Assembly: GCA_020833415.1 (NCBI GenBank)
Contig: JAJHQJ010000011.1
Span: forward strand, 1 to 35,849
DNA length: 35,849 nt
Direction of reading: 5' to 3'
Source of the DNA: Desulfurococcaceae archaeon
GTDB lineage: Archaea; Thermoproteota; Thermoprotei_A; Sulfolobales; NBVN01
Shown here: positions 11,620-21,579 of the stretch, piece after piece
Position numbering within the stretch: position 1 is the stretch's first letter
How the letters are laid out: the number at the start of each line of letters is the position of its first letter
Made by a program: the position numbers and the translations under genes
Notes under the pieces: model-generated
Told to the model about the DNA's origin: nothing
Seen by the model: the letters and a program-made list of their open reading frames with translations, nothing else
The model's database searches: none

Positions 11620-12141
11620 GTGGCGTTCGAGGAGGCCTTGAAGCAACTCAGAGCATACTTAGATAGGTTTGAGGAGGTTAGGAGTAGGGCTTTGAAGAGT
11701 CTACCTAAGCAGAGGGCTGTTTGTCTAGACGTAGTCTTCGAACTACTTACGAAGACCCTGACCGCGGTTAGGATCGTAGCAGCTATAGAAGAGCATGCTG
11801 CAGTTAGCTCCGGGGTTAAGGGGGTCTGCGGAGGGGCTTTCCTCACACTCTCGCAGTCCGAGAGCTCCTTCACCCGTCTAAAGCCTCTGAGGTCCGTTAG
11901 CTACGACCCGGCTAGGGGGGCGGTTAGGATATCCTACGGAGGTTCCCACGTAGAGATAACCAGAAACTCCATAGATGTGAACCTAGAGGGGGTTAGCAGG
12001 TCCGTGAACTACCTAGACACAGCGGAACTAGCTAACAACGCAGCTGAGTACGTAGCTGTACTGAACAGGGCTAAGGTACTCGTAGAGCTTCTACTACCCT
12101 CCCTAACATCCTGTGCTAAGGTACTCGGTGTAAAGCTGTAG
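11620..12141 (+). CDS. Uncharacterised protein upstream of rps7
   Basis: 173-aa ORF directly abutting rps7 (12141/12142); no recognised motif. Confidence 0.7.
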   Translation: MAFEEALKQLRAYLDRFEEVRSRALKSLPKQRAVCLDVVFELLTKTLTAVRIVAAIEEHAAVSSGVKGVCGGAFLTLSQSESSFTRLKPLRSVSYDPARGAVRISYGGSHVEITRNSIDVNLEGVSRSVNYLDTAELANNAAEYVAVLNRAKVLVELLLPSLTSCAKVLGVKL

Positions 12142-12759
12142 GTGAACGCTGTGAGCTCCACTACGGCTGTTCAGCAGAGGGTTGAGGTAGTACCTACGGA
12201 GATAAAGCTATTCGGTAAGTGGGACTACGTAAACGTACAGGTTAGGGACCCGAGCCTAAAAAAGTACATATGCCTAAGACCCTACTACATCCCGCATACC
12301 GGGGGTAGACACGAACACAGGAGATTCGGTAAGGCCGAAGTACCTATAGTTGAGAGACTTATGAACAAGCTCATGAGGCCTGGTAGGAATACCGGTAAGA
12401 AGCACCTAGCCTACAACATAGTTAGGCTAGCCTTCGATATAATCTACGAGAGGACTGGGGAGAACCCGATACAGGTCCTAGTAAGAGCTATAGAGAACAG
12501 CTCCCCGCGTGAGGAGACCACTAGGATAATGTACGGAGGTATAATATACCACGTCGCTGTGGACGTATCACCTCTAAGGAGGGTAGACCTAGCCCTCAGG
12601 TTCCTAACCGAGGGAGCCAGACTCGCGGCCTTCAAGTCGACTAAACACATAGCAGAGTGCTTAGCTGAGGAGATCATGCTGGCAGCAAACAACGACCCGA
12701 AGAGCTATGCGATATCTAGAAAGGACGAGATAGAGAGGATAGCCCTCAGCTCCAGGTAG
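12142..12759 (+). CDS. rps7: 30S ribosomal protein S7
   Basis: [49 protein letters not shown]...[16 protein letters not shown]. Confidence 0.96.
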   Translation: MNAVSSTTAVQQRVEVVPTEIKLFGKWDYVNVQVRDPSLKKYICLRPYYIPHTGGRHEHRRFGKAEVPIVERLMNKLMRPGRNTGKKHLAYNIVRLAFDIIYERTGENPIQVLVRAIENSSPREETTRIMYGGIIYHVAVDVSPLRRVDLALRFLTEGARLAAFKSTKHIAECLAEEIMLAANNDPKSYAISRKDEIERIALSSR

Positions 12760-12869
12760 AGGAACCCCGCTAGGCTATTACAGATTTGTCGATATGTTCG
12801 GGTATCTGTGAGTACCTGTAGATCTTAGCGCTGTAGAGTAGTGTTTAAGTATCCCTACTCCCACCGTAG

Positions 12870-13030
12870 TTTCTTAGATGATCCGCACTGCGGTGACTCT
12901 ATGAACTCGGATGGGAGCTCCGTGGTGTTGGGCTCGACGGGGGCCCATGGGGTGTAGGTGAGGCTGGCGAACCCACACCGAGGTCCAACCCTGCCAGCGG
13001 AACCGCAAGTACACAGAGATACCATCGAGT
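12870..13030 (+). ncRNA. Candidate structured RNA (possibly omegaRNA / tnpB-tail derived)
   Basis: TATA-like TTTAAG near 12844; hairpin 12951-12979 GGTGTaGGT-GA-GGCTGGC-GA-ACCcACACC with tandem G.A pairs; loop GCTGGC is complementary to GCCAGC at 12993-12998 (possible pseudoknot). Confidence 0.4.
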
Positions 13031-13123
13031 ACCGTTAGCGGGAAAACGCACTTACTTAGGGTAGTATATTGCTACAACCTATCTACTTATTTTACCTACC
13101 GCACTAAGTGCTTAGGGAGTTAG

Positions 13124-13672
13124 ATGCTAACCGAGGTTAGGTGGCACGGTCGGGGAGGACAGGGTGCGGTAACGGCAGCTGAGCTTACAGCCTACGCATC
13201 GATAGTAAGAGGGCTCTACGCCCTAGCCTTCCCGGAGTTCGGTGCTGAGAGGAGGGGGGCCCCAGTTACGGCCTATAACAGGATATCCGATAGGGTTATA
13301 TACGATAGGTCACCCGTGGAGAGGCCAGATATAGTTGTAATACTGGACCCGTCCATGGTTAACCTGGAGACTGTCCGGGGACTGAAGGAGGGTGGTTTCA
13401 TTATAGCTAACACAGCTAAGAAAGGTCAAGAGCTTAGGGCTATCCTCGGTGAGAGGTACAGAATCGCTTACCTAAATGCAACGGCTATAGCTATGGAGGT
13501 CTTCAGACTACCCATAGTCAATACAGCCATGGTGGCAGCCCTAGTAGCAGCTACGAAGGTAGTCGACCTAGACGCCGTTCTAGAGGCTGTTAGAGCTAGG
13601 TTTAGTGCTAGGCTAGCATCCCTTAATGAGCAGGTAATTAGGAGGGCCTACGAGTTAACTGAGGTAATGTAG
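13124..13672 (+). CDS. porG: 2-oxoacid:ferredoxin oxidoreductase, gamma subunit
   Basis: EVRWHGRGGQGAVTAAELTAYASIVRGLYALAFPEFGAERRGAPVTAYNRIS. Confidence 0.92.
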   Translation: MLTEVRWHGRGGQGAVTAAELTAYASIVRGLYALAFPEFGAERRGAPVTAYNRISDRVIYDRSPVERPDIVVILDPSMVNLETVRGLKEGGFIIANTAKKGQELRAILGERYRIAYLNATAIAMEVFRLPIVNTAMVAALVAATKVVDLDAVLEAVRARFSARLASLNEQVIRRAYELTEVM

Positions 13673-13990
13673 ATGGCTAAGCTACCCGGCTGGAGGGAGC
13701 TACCTAGAGGGGCTGTCATACTGGAGCCAGGGTCCTCGGTAAGGTATAAGACAGATAGCTGGAGGGTCTTGAGGCCTGTAATAGATCAGGAAAGGTGCAT
13801 TAGGTGTAGGATATGCTGGACCTACTGCCCCGAGCCGGCCATTATCGAGGTTGAGGAGCCCTATACCACGAAGACTGGGAGGGCCTACAGAATTAGCTAC
13901 AGGATCGACTACGACTACTGTAAGGGGTGCGGTATCTGTGCTGAGGAGTGTCCGGTTAAGGCTATAACGATGATTGAGGAGGTGGTGTAG
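13673..13990 (+). CDS. porD: 2-oxoacid:ferredoxin oxidoreductase, delta (ferredoxin) subunit
   Basis: Two 4Fe-4S motifs: CIRCRICWTYCP and CKGCGICAEECP. Confidence 0.92.
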   Translation: MAKLPGWRELPRGAVILEPGSSVRYKTDSWRVLRPVIDQERCIRCRICWTYCPEPAIIEVEEPYTTKTGRAYRISYRIDYDYCKGCGICAEECPVKAITMIEEVV

Positions 13991-15181
13991 GTGGGTAGGA
14001 AGGTAATACCCCTATCGGGGAACCACGCAGTAGCCTACGCAGCTAAGGCCGTAGACGTAGACGTAATCGCAGCCTACCCGATCACACCTCAGACAGCAGT
14101 AGTCGAGAAGCTGGCTGAGTTCGTAGCTAACGGGGAGCTGGATGCAGAGTTCATACACGTAGAGTCGGAGCACTCAGCCCTCTCAGCAGTTGTAGGGGCT
14201 TCAGCAGCTGGTGCTAGGGTGTTCACAGCGACCTCAGCTCAGGGGCTCCTACTGATGTACGAGATAATGCACATAGCCTCAACCATGAGACTACCGGTAG
14301 TTATGTCTATAGCTACTAGGGCCATATCGGCACCGATCAACATATGGTGTGACCACAGCGACTTCATGGCCGCGTCAGATACCGGGTGGGTGATGTTCAT
14401 GGCCTTGAACGCCCAGGAGGCTCACGACCTAACCGTAGCTGCCTACAGGATCGCGGAGGACCCGGAGGTGGAGCTACCGGTAGCTGTAGGCTACGACGGC
14501 TTCTGGCTCTCACATACTGTGGAGCCCGTGGAGGTCCTAGATACGGACGAGGCCCTCAAGTACGCACCTAAGAGGTATAGGCGGTACGTTCTAGACCCCG
14601 AGAGACCTATAACTATGGGTCCGCTAGCCTCACCCGATTGGTACTTCGAGTTCAGAGTACAGCTCCACGAAGCTGTTGAGAAGTCCCGGGAGGTTATCCT
14701 CAGGGCGTTCGACGAGTTCGGGAGGAGCTTTGGGAGGACCTACAGACCCGTAGACGGGTACTACACTGAGGATGCAACTGTAGTACTGATCTCGATGGGT
14801 AGTGCCTCCGGGACAGCCCTAGCCTACGTTGAGGAGGCTAGGAGGTCTGGCGTTAAGGTAGGGCTAGTTAACGTTAGGCAGTTCAGGCCCTTCCCTGAGG
14901 AAGAGCTCTACAAACACGTAGAGAGGGCTGGGGTGGTAGCTGTGGTCGATAGAGCTATCAACTCGGGCTCAGCATTCGTAGGCCCTCTATACTCTGACGT
15001 AGCGCTAACCTTCTTTAAGAGAGGGTTCGACATCCCGGTACTGGACTTCGTGGTAGGCCTCGGCGGTAGGGCTGTTACTAGGAGGGATTTCGACGAGATA
15101 ACTAGGAGGTCCCTAGCCTACCTAGGTAAGAGGATGAGGGACGTTAAGCAGCACTACGCTTTCATCGGGGTGAGAGAGTGA
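13991..15181 (+). CDS. porA: 2-oxoacid:ferredoxin oxidoreductase, alpha subunit
   Basis: AAYPITPQTAVVEKLAEF...EFIHVESEHSALSAVVGASAAGARVFTATSAQGLLLMYEI. Confidence 0.93.
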   Translation: MGRKVIPLSGNHAVAYAAKAVDVDVIAAYPITPQTAVVEKLAEFVANGELDAEFIHVESEHSALSAVVGASAAGARVFTATSAQGLLLMYEIMHIASTMRLPVVMSIATRAISAPINIWCDHSDFMAASDTGWVMFMALNAQEAHDLTVAAYRIAEDPEVELPVAVGYDGFWLSHTVEPVEVLDTDEALKYAPKRYRRYVLDPERPITMGPLASPDWYFEFRVQLHEAVEKSREVILRAFDEFGRSFGRTYRPVDGYYTEDATVVLISMGSASGTALAYVEEARRSGVKVGLVNVRQFRPFPEEELYKHVERAGVVAVVDRAINSGSAFVGPLYSDVALTFFKRGFDIPVLDFVVGLGGRAVTRRDFDEITRRSLAYLGKRMRDVKQHYAFIGVRE

Positions 15182-16125
15182 GCTCCGTAACCATAGCTAC
15201 TCTACCTAGGGAGGAGCTCCTAGCACCTGGTCACAGGATGTGCCAGGGCTGTGGAGCGGCCATAGTAATGAGGCACCTACTTAAGGCCCTAGGTAAGAAC
15301 GTGATAATAGCCCATGCAACTGGTTGCGTTGAGGTTACAACAACCCTCTACCCGGAGACAGCCTGGAGAGTTCCCTGGGTACACGTAGCCTTCGAGAACG
15401 CGGCCGCGGTTGCCTCAGGTATCGAGGCAGCAATTAAGGTGCTGAAGAGGAAGGGGGTTATAGAGAGCTCGAAGAAGGTTAAGGTAGTTGCAATAGGGGG
15501 TGACGGCGGTACCGTAGACATAGGTCTGCAGGCCCTCTCCGGGATGCTGGAGAGAGGGCATAACATACTCTACGTACTCTACGACAACGAGGCATACATG
15601 AATACGGGTATCCAGAGGAGCGGTGCTACACCGATGTATGCCTGGACCACTACGACCCCAGCTGGTAAGGTGTGGAGGGGTGAGTGGAGGAGGAAGAAGG
15701 ACATAGTATCAATAGTTAGAGCCCACGGGGTACCCTACGCTGCGACGGTCAACTTCGCCTACATAACGGACTTCTACACCAAGATTAGGAAGGCGGCAGA
15801 GATCGAGGGGCCGACGTTCATACACGCGTTCGCCCCTTGCGTACCTGGGTGGAGGTACGAGCCCCACCTCACCGTTAAGATAGCTAAGCTAGCCGTTCAA
15901 ACAGGTATCTGGGTAAACTACGAGATCGAGAAGGGGGTCTTCAGGGTAACGACCCCAGTACCTAGGAGACTACCTGTAGGGGAGTACCTAAAGCTTCAGG
16001 GTAGGTTCGCTCACCTAACTAAGGAGGAGATCGAGACAATACAGAGGATCGTTGACGAGGACGTAGAATACATAAACAAGCTAGCCGGAGCTACGGTAAT
16101 AGGACCAGTTGAGAGGAAGGGCTAA
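15178..16125 (+). CDS. porB: 2-oxoacid:ferredoxin oxidoreductase, beta subunit
   Basis: GHRMCQGCGAAIVMRHLLKALG, TPP motif GGDGGTVDIGLQALSG...DNEAYMNTGIQRSGATP. Confidence 0.94.
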   Translation: MSSVTIATLPREELLAPGHRMCQGCGAAIVMRHLLKALGKNVIIAHATGCVEVTTTLYPETAWRVPWVHVAFENAAAVASGIEAAIKVLKRKGVIESSKKVKVVAIGGDGGTVDIGLQALSGMLERGHNILYVLYDNEAYMNTGIQRSGATPMYAWTTTTPAGKVWRGEWRRKKDIVSIVRAHGVPYAATVNFAYITDFYTKIRKAAEIEGPTFIHAFAPCVPGWRYEPHLTVKIAKLAVQTGIWVNYEIEKGVFRVTTPVPRRLPVGEYLKLQGRFAHLTKEEIETIQRIVDEDVEYINKLAGATVIGPVERKG

Positions 16126-16910
16126 GTTAGTCCAACCCTTTTATTTAACTCCCTCACTATCTCCACGTACAACTTCCTAAGCTCAGGGTCCTCCCTAGTC
16201 CTACCTGAGGAGGGAGCTATACTCACGTATACAACCTCAGACCTCTCCTCAGTAGATAGGTCTACGGGTCTACCATCGCTTCTAACTAGGACCGTCGGGG
16301 TTGTACCACCCTCGGAGTACCCTCCAGCTACTATTACGTGAATACGGTTCTCCACAGCTCTAGTACGTGAGGTAGCTACCAGAACCTCAGGGTCTAAGTC
16401 TAGGAGTGGGGGTACCATACCGATCATGACGTCCGCCCCTGAGTAGGTGCAGTACCTAACTACCTCGGGGTAGAGTATGTCATCCAGTACTGTAAGGCAT
16501 ATACGTAGGCTACCTACATTAACTAGGGGAGACCTCCCGGTATAACCCCCACAGTAGGGGTTTAGCTTCACTACCTTCCTAGCAACCTCCTGACCAGTAA
16601 CGGCGTCCACAACGGAGAGAAACGATGCGTTACCGAACTTTACTAAAGCTGGTCCGGCGAAGACCCTCCCCGAGGAGCTCTGTAGGGTGGCTAAGCGCTC
16701 TAGTAAGGCCCTTACGGACCTCCTGTACGAGGTGTAGCTCTTCCTACCAGTTACAAGGTCCCTTAAGGGCTTAACCGTTAAGGGGACTACGGAAGCGTCA
16801 ACCTGTCTAACCCCTCTGGAAAGCTCTGTAAGCTCCCTCAGGAACTCGCGGAAACCCGTACCTAGGTTAAGCCTGTAGACTGCTAGAGTTACCGTACCTT
16901 GCGTCTCCAT
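16122..16910 (-). CDS. Nitrilase/carbon-nitrogen-hydrolase-fold protein, probably catalytically inactive
   Basis: ARKVVKLNPYCGG...GSLRICLTVLDDILYPEVVRYCTYSGADVMIGMVPP...SRTRAVENRIHVIVAGG follows the nitrilase pattern, but the Cys position is Leu. ATG at 16910 chosen over the longer ORF start. Confidence 0.6.
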   Translation of the reverse strand: METQGTVTLAVYRLNLGTGFREFLRELTELSRGVRQVDASVVPLTVKPLRDLVTGRKSYTSYRRSVRALLERLATLQSSSGRVFAGPALVKFGNASFLSVVDAVTGQEVARKVVKLNPYCGGYTGRSPLVNVGSLRICLTVLDDILYPEVVRYCTYSGADVMIGMVPPLLDLDPEVLVATSRTRAVENRIHVIVAGGYSEGGTTPTVLVRSDGRPVDLSTEERSEVVYVSIAPSSGRTREDPELRKLYVEIVRELNKRVGLT

Positions 16911-19900
16911 GGCCGACCAGCCCCAGTTCCGATAGGTCTCTGTATAGCTCTGATACGACCTCGGAGTACTCCTTACGACCCTGTTCAACCATATCCATCT
17001 TCTGCTCAAGCTCCCTAGTCCTCTCCTCGCTAACCAGTTCCCTAAACCTACTGGTGAGGTACCTGTAGACCTCTATACCAAGGGGCATTGGGATTAAGTA
17101 CCCGGTACCCCTGGTCCTTATAGCGTAGCTCCTCTTCAGTATAGTCTCGACTATTTTCGAGTACGTGCTAGGTCTACCTATACCCACCTCCTTCATCCTC
17201 CTAACCAGTGTTGCCTCGGTATGTGGAGGCCGGTCACTCCTGTAGAACAGCCTAAACTTAGTAGCTGGGTACCTACCGATATCCAGGCTCCTCCTCAACT
17301 TAAACCTCCTATCGTACTTTAGGAAGCCCTCCCTCCTAGCCTCGACGTAGAGGGTAAGAGGTGCTGACTCAAGTTCGTAGACCTCACCGTCCTTCAGTTT
17401 TACGACGGCCCTACACCTTAGGTGCTCCACGGTTACCTCAGCATCAACCATCTGGGAGGCTACGAACCTGCGGAATATGGCGTCGTAGACTGAGAAGTGC
17501 TCCTTACGTAACTTAATCACGGGCTCTATGATTCCCTCCTCGATAAGTCTCCTAAGGGCATCGGAGTCTATAGGCCTCGTGGGTCTTATAGCCTCGTGGG
17601 CCCCGCCCTCACCCCAAGTTCTTGGAACGAAGAGCTCCCTGTACCTCTCGCCCTCAGCCTGCCTAAGGTACTCCTCAGCAACTCTTATACCTACGTCGGA
17701 AACCCTAGTGCTATCGGTCCTGTGGTACGTGATGAAACCCGCCTCGAAGAGATCCTGGAGTACCTCCATGACCCTCGGGACCGGGATCCCGAACCTAGCG
17801 CTTAGCTCCGATAGAGCTACATCAGTAGTAAATGGGGGCTCCGGCTTGATCCTTAAATCCTTCCTAGTCTTCTCGTAGACCTCTACCTCCACCTGTTCTA
17901 TATCGCTAGTCCTAACACCGCTTAGTTCCTTAGGTAACTCGAAGACTAGTTCTACTTCTAGGCCTTCTACAGATACTGAGAGGTACTTCCTCCGCGTCTT
18001 CCTGTACATCTCGGTAGCCTCTATTACCCAGCCAAGTACCGGTGTCTGAACCCTCCCAGCGGAGAGGTTTCTGTAGGAGATCGGGTACTCCCTACATAGG
18101 GTCCTATACCTATCGTAGCTAGCGTTAGTACGCGACGATACGATCTCACTGCAGAAGAGTCTCCAGAAGTCTTCCTGGAGTAACCTCGACAGTGAGAAGC
18201 CTATCCACCTATCCTCGACTCTCCTCACTAGCTGAGCCCTAACTAGGTCTACGTTAACCTCCCGGGGGTTGGCTATAGCGTTCAGGAGGGCTCTCTTAGT
18301 TACCTCGTGGAACTCAACACGCTTCACATCGTTGTTGAAGGGCCTTACGGCATTCACTATATCGTAGGCTATCTTCTCACCCTCGGTATCCGGGTCGGTC
18401 CCGACGAGGACCTCGTCAACCTCCCTAGCTACCTCCCTGATAGCCTCGATCACGTCTGCGGAGTCCATTACGTTCGGGGAACCGCAGTACGGGCAGAGTC
18501 TGCCCTCCTTAAGTTCCTCAGTAAACTGCCGTCCGCAGTTCGCACACCTCTTAATAGAGGTGTACACGGGTACGTACCTTCCGTTCCGTACGGCGATCCC
18601 GTAGACGTCTGCCCACCCCCCTGAGGGTTCTGCATGTAGGTGTAGGTCCCCCGTAACCAGCTCGTAGACATGTCCTCCGGTAGCTGTTATAAGTATGGTC
18701 TGATTACCTAAGCTAACCTCGTATACACGTAGACGTCCATACTCCTTAACGCTGGGCCTCCCGAAGAACCTAGCTATGGTCCTAGCCTTATTCGGGGATT
18801 CAACAACGAGTAGGGAGGTCTTAAACTCCAGTCCCCTCAGCTTCGATAGCTCCTCCTTAGTTATAGCCTCCGTCCGTATTAACCTGATCAGCTCCCTATC
18901 CCTATCTACCTCGGCGAGCACCTCGTTCAACCTCCCCTCAACGTCCGCGTAGTTGGAGAACCTGAAGTCCTCGATAACCCAGGACAGCCTTCTCTCAAGT
19001 CCTCTAACTAGCCTCGGGTCATCTACAACTACAACCGAGATACCCCTACTAATACCACCTAGGTAGAGCCTAGAGGTCCTCCCACTAGCCTGTATGTATG
19101 TCGGGGCGTCAGGTATCAGTACGTAGAGCCTCCCATCCTCCGCAACTACAGCTACATCAGGTAACTTTGTAAGCTTCTCGACAACGTCCCTCCTCCTCAC
19201 CAGCTCCCCAACCCTCGCGAGTACCTCAGCAAAGGTCCTCTCAGTGGATGTCTCGGGGGGTCTCACCCCCCTAGCTACCTCCCTTAAGTGCTCTACTACC
19301 AGTGACCCAGCCCTCCTAATAGCCCTCCTAAGCTTCACTAGAGATGCCTCGAGGAAGTCCCTAGTACCCTCATCCTCAACTACTTCAACAAGAAGCGGTA
19401 GGAGTCTTAACACATCCGTGACGTCTAGTTCCTCGATCTGTAGCCCAACTTTATGCCTAGGGACTCCAGCGAACACTGCGTATCTAATGTGCTCCGGTAG
19501 GTCCAGACCCCTAACTAGGACTCCATAGTATGTAGCAACACCGACAAGTACGTCCACCTCTCCGGATGTGAACCTATCGAGAACCTCGGCCTTCCTACTG
19601 TGGACGGCCTCGGCCCTTACCCCAGAGGACCTAAGGAACTCAGCCAGCTTGTTCGCGTACTCTATACCCCTGTCTACGGGGACGTACACTAGACCTCCCT
19701 TACCGAGGGCCTTAACTACCCTGAGTACCCCCTCCTCAATACTCCGTGAGGGGATTACGTAGAGGTCGTACACGTTCCTAATTAGTTCAGGCCTAGCGCC
19801 AACCTCAAACCCGAGGAGTTCCCTAAAGAGTCTAGACCTAACCCCCCGCGGGTTCCCCGTTGCTGACGATATCACTAAGATCGAGGAGACCCCCTTAATC

Positions 19901-20748
19901 TCCCTTCTTAGCTCCTCCTCAAGCTTCCTCAGGTTGCTCACCAACTCCTCCTTAAGCCCTCTGTATGCTATCTCCCGCCTAAGCCTAACGAGTTCTAGGC
20001 CTAGCGATATAGCCCTCTGGGAGAACCCCATGAGCTGGAGTATCATGTCTATAGCCCTAGACCCCCTCATAACCGCGTCGACGTCGTCTACGAATATGTA
20101 GTTGAACCTAAGGTTCCTCATCCTCTCAAAGTTCTTCATCAGGTACCTAGAGGTCGTTACCAGTATGTCGAAGCTACCGCTCTCGAGGGTACCCTCCCTC
20201 CTAGTCTTCTCGGTCTTGCTCAGCTTGGAGTGTATAGCTAAGCTGATGAGGGTGGACCCGATCCTAGTACTGAAGAGCTCGAGGAGCCTCTCTACCTGCC
20301 TTACTAGAAGGGTTGTCGGTACTACTATGTAGCTTTTACCGCCCCTCATAGCGAAGTATATGGCTGCAACAACCCCTAGGGTCGTCTTACCTACCCCCGT
20401 CGGGGCTAGCATAGCGAAGGAGGTACCACGGCTTAACCTCCTCAGCCACAGTCTCTGTATACCCCACGGCTCACTCCCAACAGCCCTCCTAAACAGCTCC
20501 ACAAGCTCCTGGAAGGTCCTCTCAGCCCTCTCCAGCTCCTCGTACCTCCTCAGAGTACCCAGCTTCCTCATAACGCTGTAGGTAGTCTCCCCACTGAGGA
20601 GCCCTAGGTAGCTCCTAGGGATGCAGCTCCCGCAGGGGAGCCCGGCGGAGAGCCTCGAGTCACTTATAGCTCCGCCACAGTTCGGGCAGCTCTTCAGGTA
20701 GACTACCAGCGACGCCTCGTCGAGCTCCTCCCAAAGCCCCATATACAT
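16867..20748 (-). CDS. rgy: Reverse gyrase (helicase-like + topoisomerase IA)
   Basis: N-terminal Zn finger CPNCGG..CGSC, Walker A APTGVGKTT, FVDDVDAVMR, topoisomerase LLVVESPNKARTIARFFG, second Zn finger CANCGRQF..CPYCGS, active site FITYHRTDSTRVSD. Confidence 0.97.
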   Translation of the reverse strand: MYMGLWEELDEASLVVYLKSCPNCGGAISDSRLSAGLPCGSCIPRSYLGLLSGETTYSVMRKLGTLRRYEELERAERTFQELVELFRRAVGSEPWGIQRLWLRRLSRGTSFAMLAPTGVGKTTLGVVAAIYFAMRGGKSYIVVPTTLLVRQVERLLELFSTRIGSTLISLAIHSKLSKTEKTRREGTLESGSFDILVTTSRYLMKNFERMRNLRFNYIFVDDVDAVMRGSRAIDMILQLMGFSQRAISLGLELVRLRREIAYRGLKEELVSNLRKLEEELRREIKGVSSILVISSATGNPRGVRSRLFRELLGFEVGARPELIRNVYDLYVIPSRSIEEGVLRVVKALGKGGLVYVPVDRGIEYANKLAEFLRSSGVRAEAVHSRKAEVLDRFTSGEVDVLVGVATYYGVLVRGLDLPEHIRYAVFAGVPRHKVGLQIEELDVTDVLRLLPLLVEVVEDEGTRDFLEASLVKLRRAIRRAGSLVVEHLREVARGVRPPETSTERTFAEVLARVGELVRRRDVVEKLTKLPDVAVVAEDGRLYVLIPDAPTYIQASGRTSRLYLGGISRGISVVVVDDPRLVRGLERRLSWVIEDFRFSNYADVEGRLNEVLAEVDRDRELIRLIRTEAITKEELSKLRGLEFKTSLLVVESPNKARTIARFFGRPSVKEYGRLRVYEVSLGNQTILITATGGHVYELVTGDLHLHAEPSGGWADVYGIAVRNGRYVPVYTSIKRCANCGRQFTEELKEGRLCPYCGSPNVMDSADVIEAIREVAREVDEVLVGTDPDTEGEKIAYDIVNAVRPFNNDVKRVEFHEVTKRALLNAIANPREVNVDLVRAQLVRRVEDRWIGFSLSRLLQEDFWRLFCSEIVSSRTNASYDRYRTLCREYPISYRNLSAGRVQTPVLGWVIEATEMYRKTRRKYLSVSVEGLEVELVFELPKELSGVRTSDIEQVEVEVYEKTRKDLRIKPEPPFTTDVALSELSARFGIPVPRVMEVLQDLFEAGFITYHRTDSTRVSDVGIRVAEEYLRQAEGERYRELFVPRTWGEGGAHEAIRPTRPIDSDALRRLIEEGIIEPVIKLRKEHFSVYDAIFRRFVASQMVDAEVTVEHLRCRAVVKLKDGEVYELESAPLTLYVEARREGFLKYDRRFKLRRSLDIGRYPATKFRLFYRSDRPPHTEATLVRRMKEVGIGRPSTYSKIVETILKRSYAIRTRGTGYLIPMPLGIEVYRYLTSRFRELVSEERTRELEQKMDMVEQGRKEYSEVVSELYRDLSELGLVGHGDARYGNSSSLQA

Positions 20749-20841
20749 CCACTTCTAGGGAGTTCCTTCTACTCCTCTACTTGCTTCTGCAACCAATTAA
20801 ACTTTAATAGAACTAGACCCAATCCATGTAGGGAATAGGCT

Positions 20842-21576
20842 GTGAGCTCATCCATCGCGGTAGATGTACGCGACCTAGTTAAGGTATACCCAGGCGGTGT
20901 CCGGGGGGTTGACGGGCTCAGCTTTGGGGTAGCGGTGGGTGAGATATACGGTCTCGTAGGACCTAACGGTAGTGGTAAGACTACGGCCCTACGTATCATA
21001 GCCACCCTACTAAAGCCCTCCGGAGGCTACGTAAGGGTCCTAGGCTTCGACCCGGTAACGGAGGCTACCAGAGTCCGCGAGGTGATAGCCTACCTACCCG
21101 AGGAGGCCGGCGCGTACAGGGACCTAACGGGGCTGGACTTCATAAGGTTCTTCCTGAGGGCTAGGTTCAGCGGGCGTAGGCTTGAGGAGGCCGTTGAGGA
21201 GGCTGTGCGCATAGCCGACCTCGGGTCCGATATCAGGAGGCCGGTGAGAGGGTACAGTAAGGGTATGAAGAGGCTACTAGCCCTCTCGGTGGTACTAGCC
21301 TCGAGGCCGAGGCTGCTCGTACTGGACGAACCCACGAGCGGTCTAGATGTCGAGCGTAGCCTGAGGGTTCGCAACCTAGTAAGGGAGCACGCGCGGAGCT
21401 ACGGGGCGACGGTACTCCTAAGTAGCCACAACATGCTCGAGGTCGAGTACCTGTGCGATAGGGTCGGCATAATATACAGGGGGAGGCTGGTGGCCGAGGG
21501 GACCCCGGGGGAGCTCAGGGCCAGGTACTCAGCTAGGAACCTGGAGGAGGTCTTCTTAAGGGCCGTAGGTGGGTAG
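20842..21576 (+). CDS. ABC transporter ATP-binding protein
   Basis: GPNGSGKTTALRI, YSKGMKRLLALSVVLASRPRLLVLDEPTSGLD. Confidence 0.94.
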   Translation: MSSSIAVDVRDLVKVYPGGVRGVDGLSFGVAVGEIYGLVGPNGSGKTTALRIIATLLKPSGGYVRVLGFDPVTEATRVREVIAYLPEEAGAYRDLTGLDFIRFFLRARFSGRRLEEAVEEAVRIADLGSDIRRPVRGYSKGMKRLLALSVVLASRPRLLVLDEPTSGLDVERSLRVRNLVREHARSYGATVLLSSHNMLEVEYLCDRVGIIYRGRLVAEGTPGELRARYSARNLEEVFLRAVGG

Positions 21577-21579
21577 GCC

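Noticed and set aside
11586-11873. 95-aa minus-strand ORF between pyrG and the rps7 operon
   Set aside because: Mostly antisense to the 11620-12141 gene, Ser/Thr-rich, no motif.
12870-13030. SRP RNA or RNase P RNA
   Set aside because: Partial resemblance (GGTGTAGGTGAGG...GAACCCACACC, ACACAGAG) but the SRP helix-8 core GGAAGG..AGCA and the RNase P GAGGAAAGUC core are absent.
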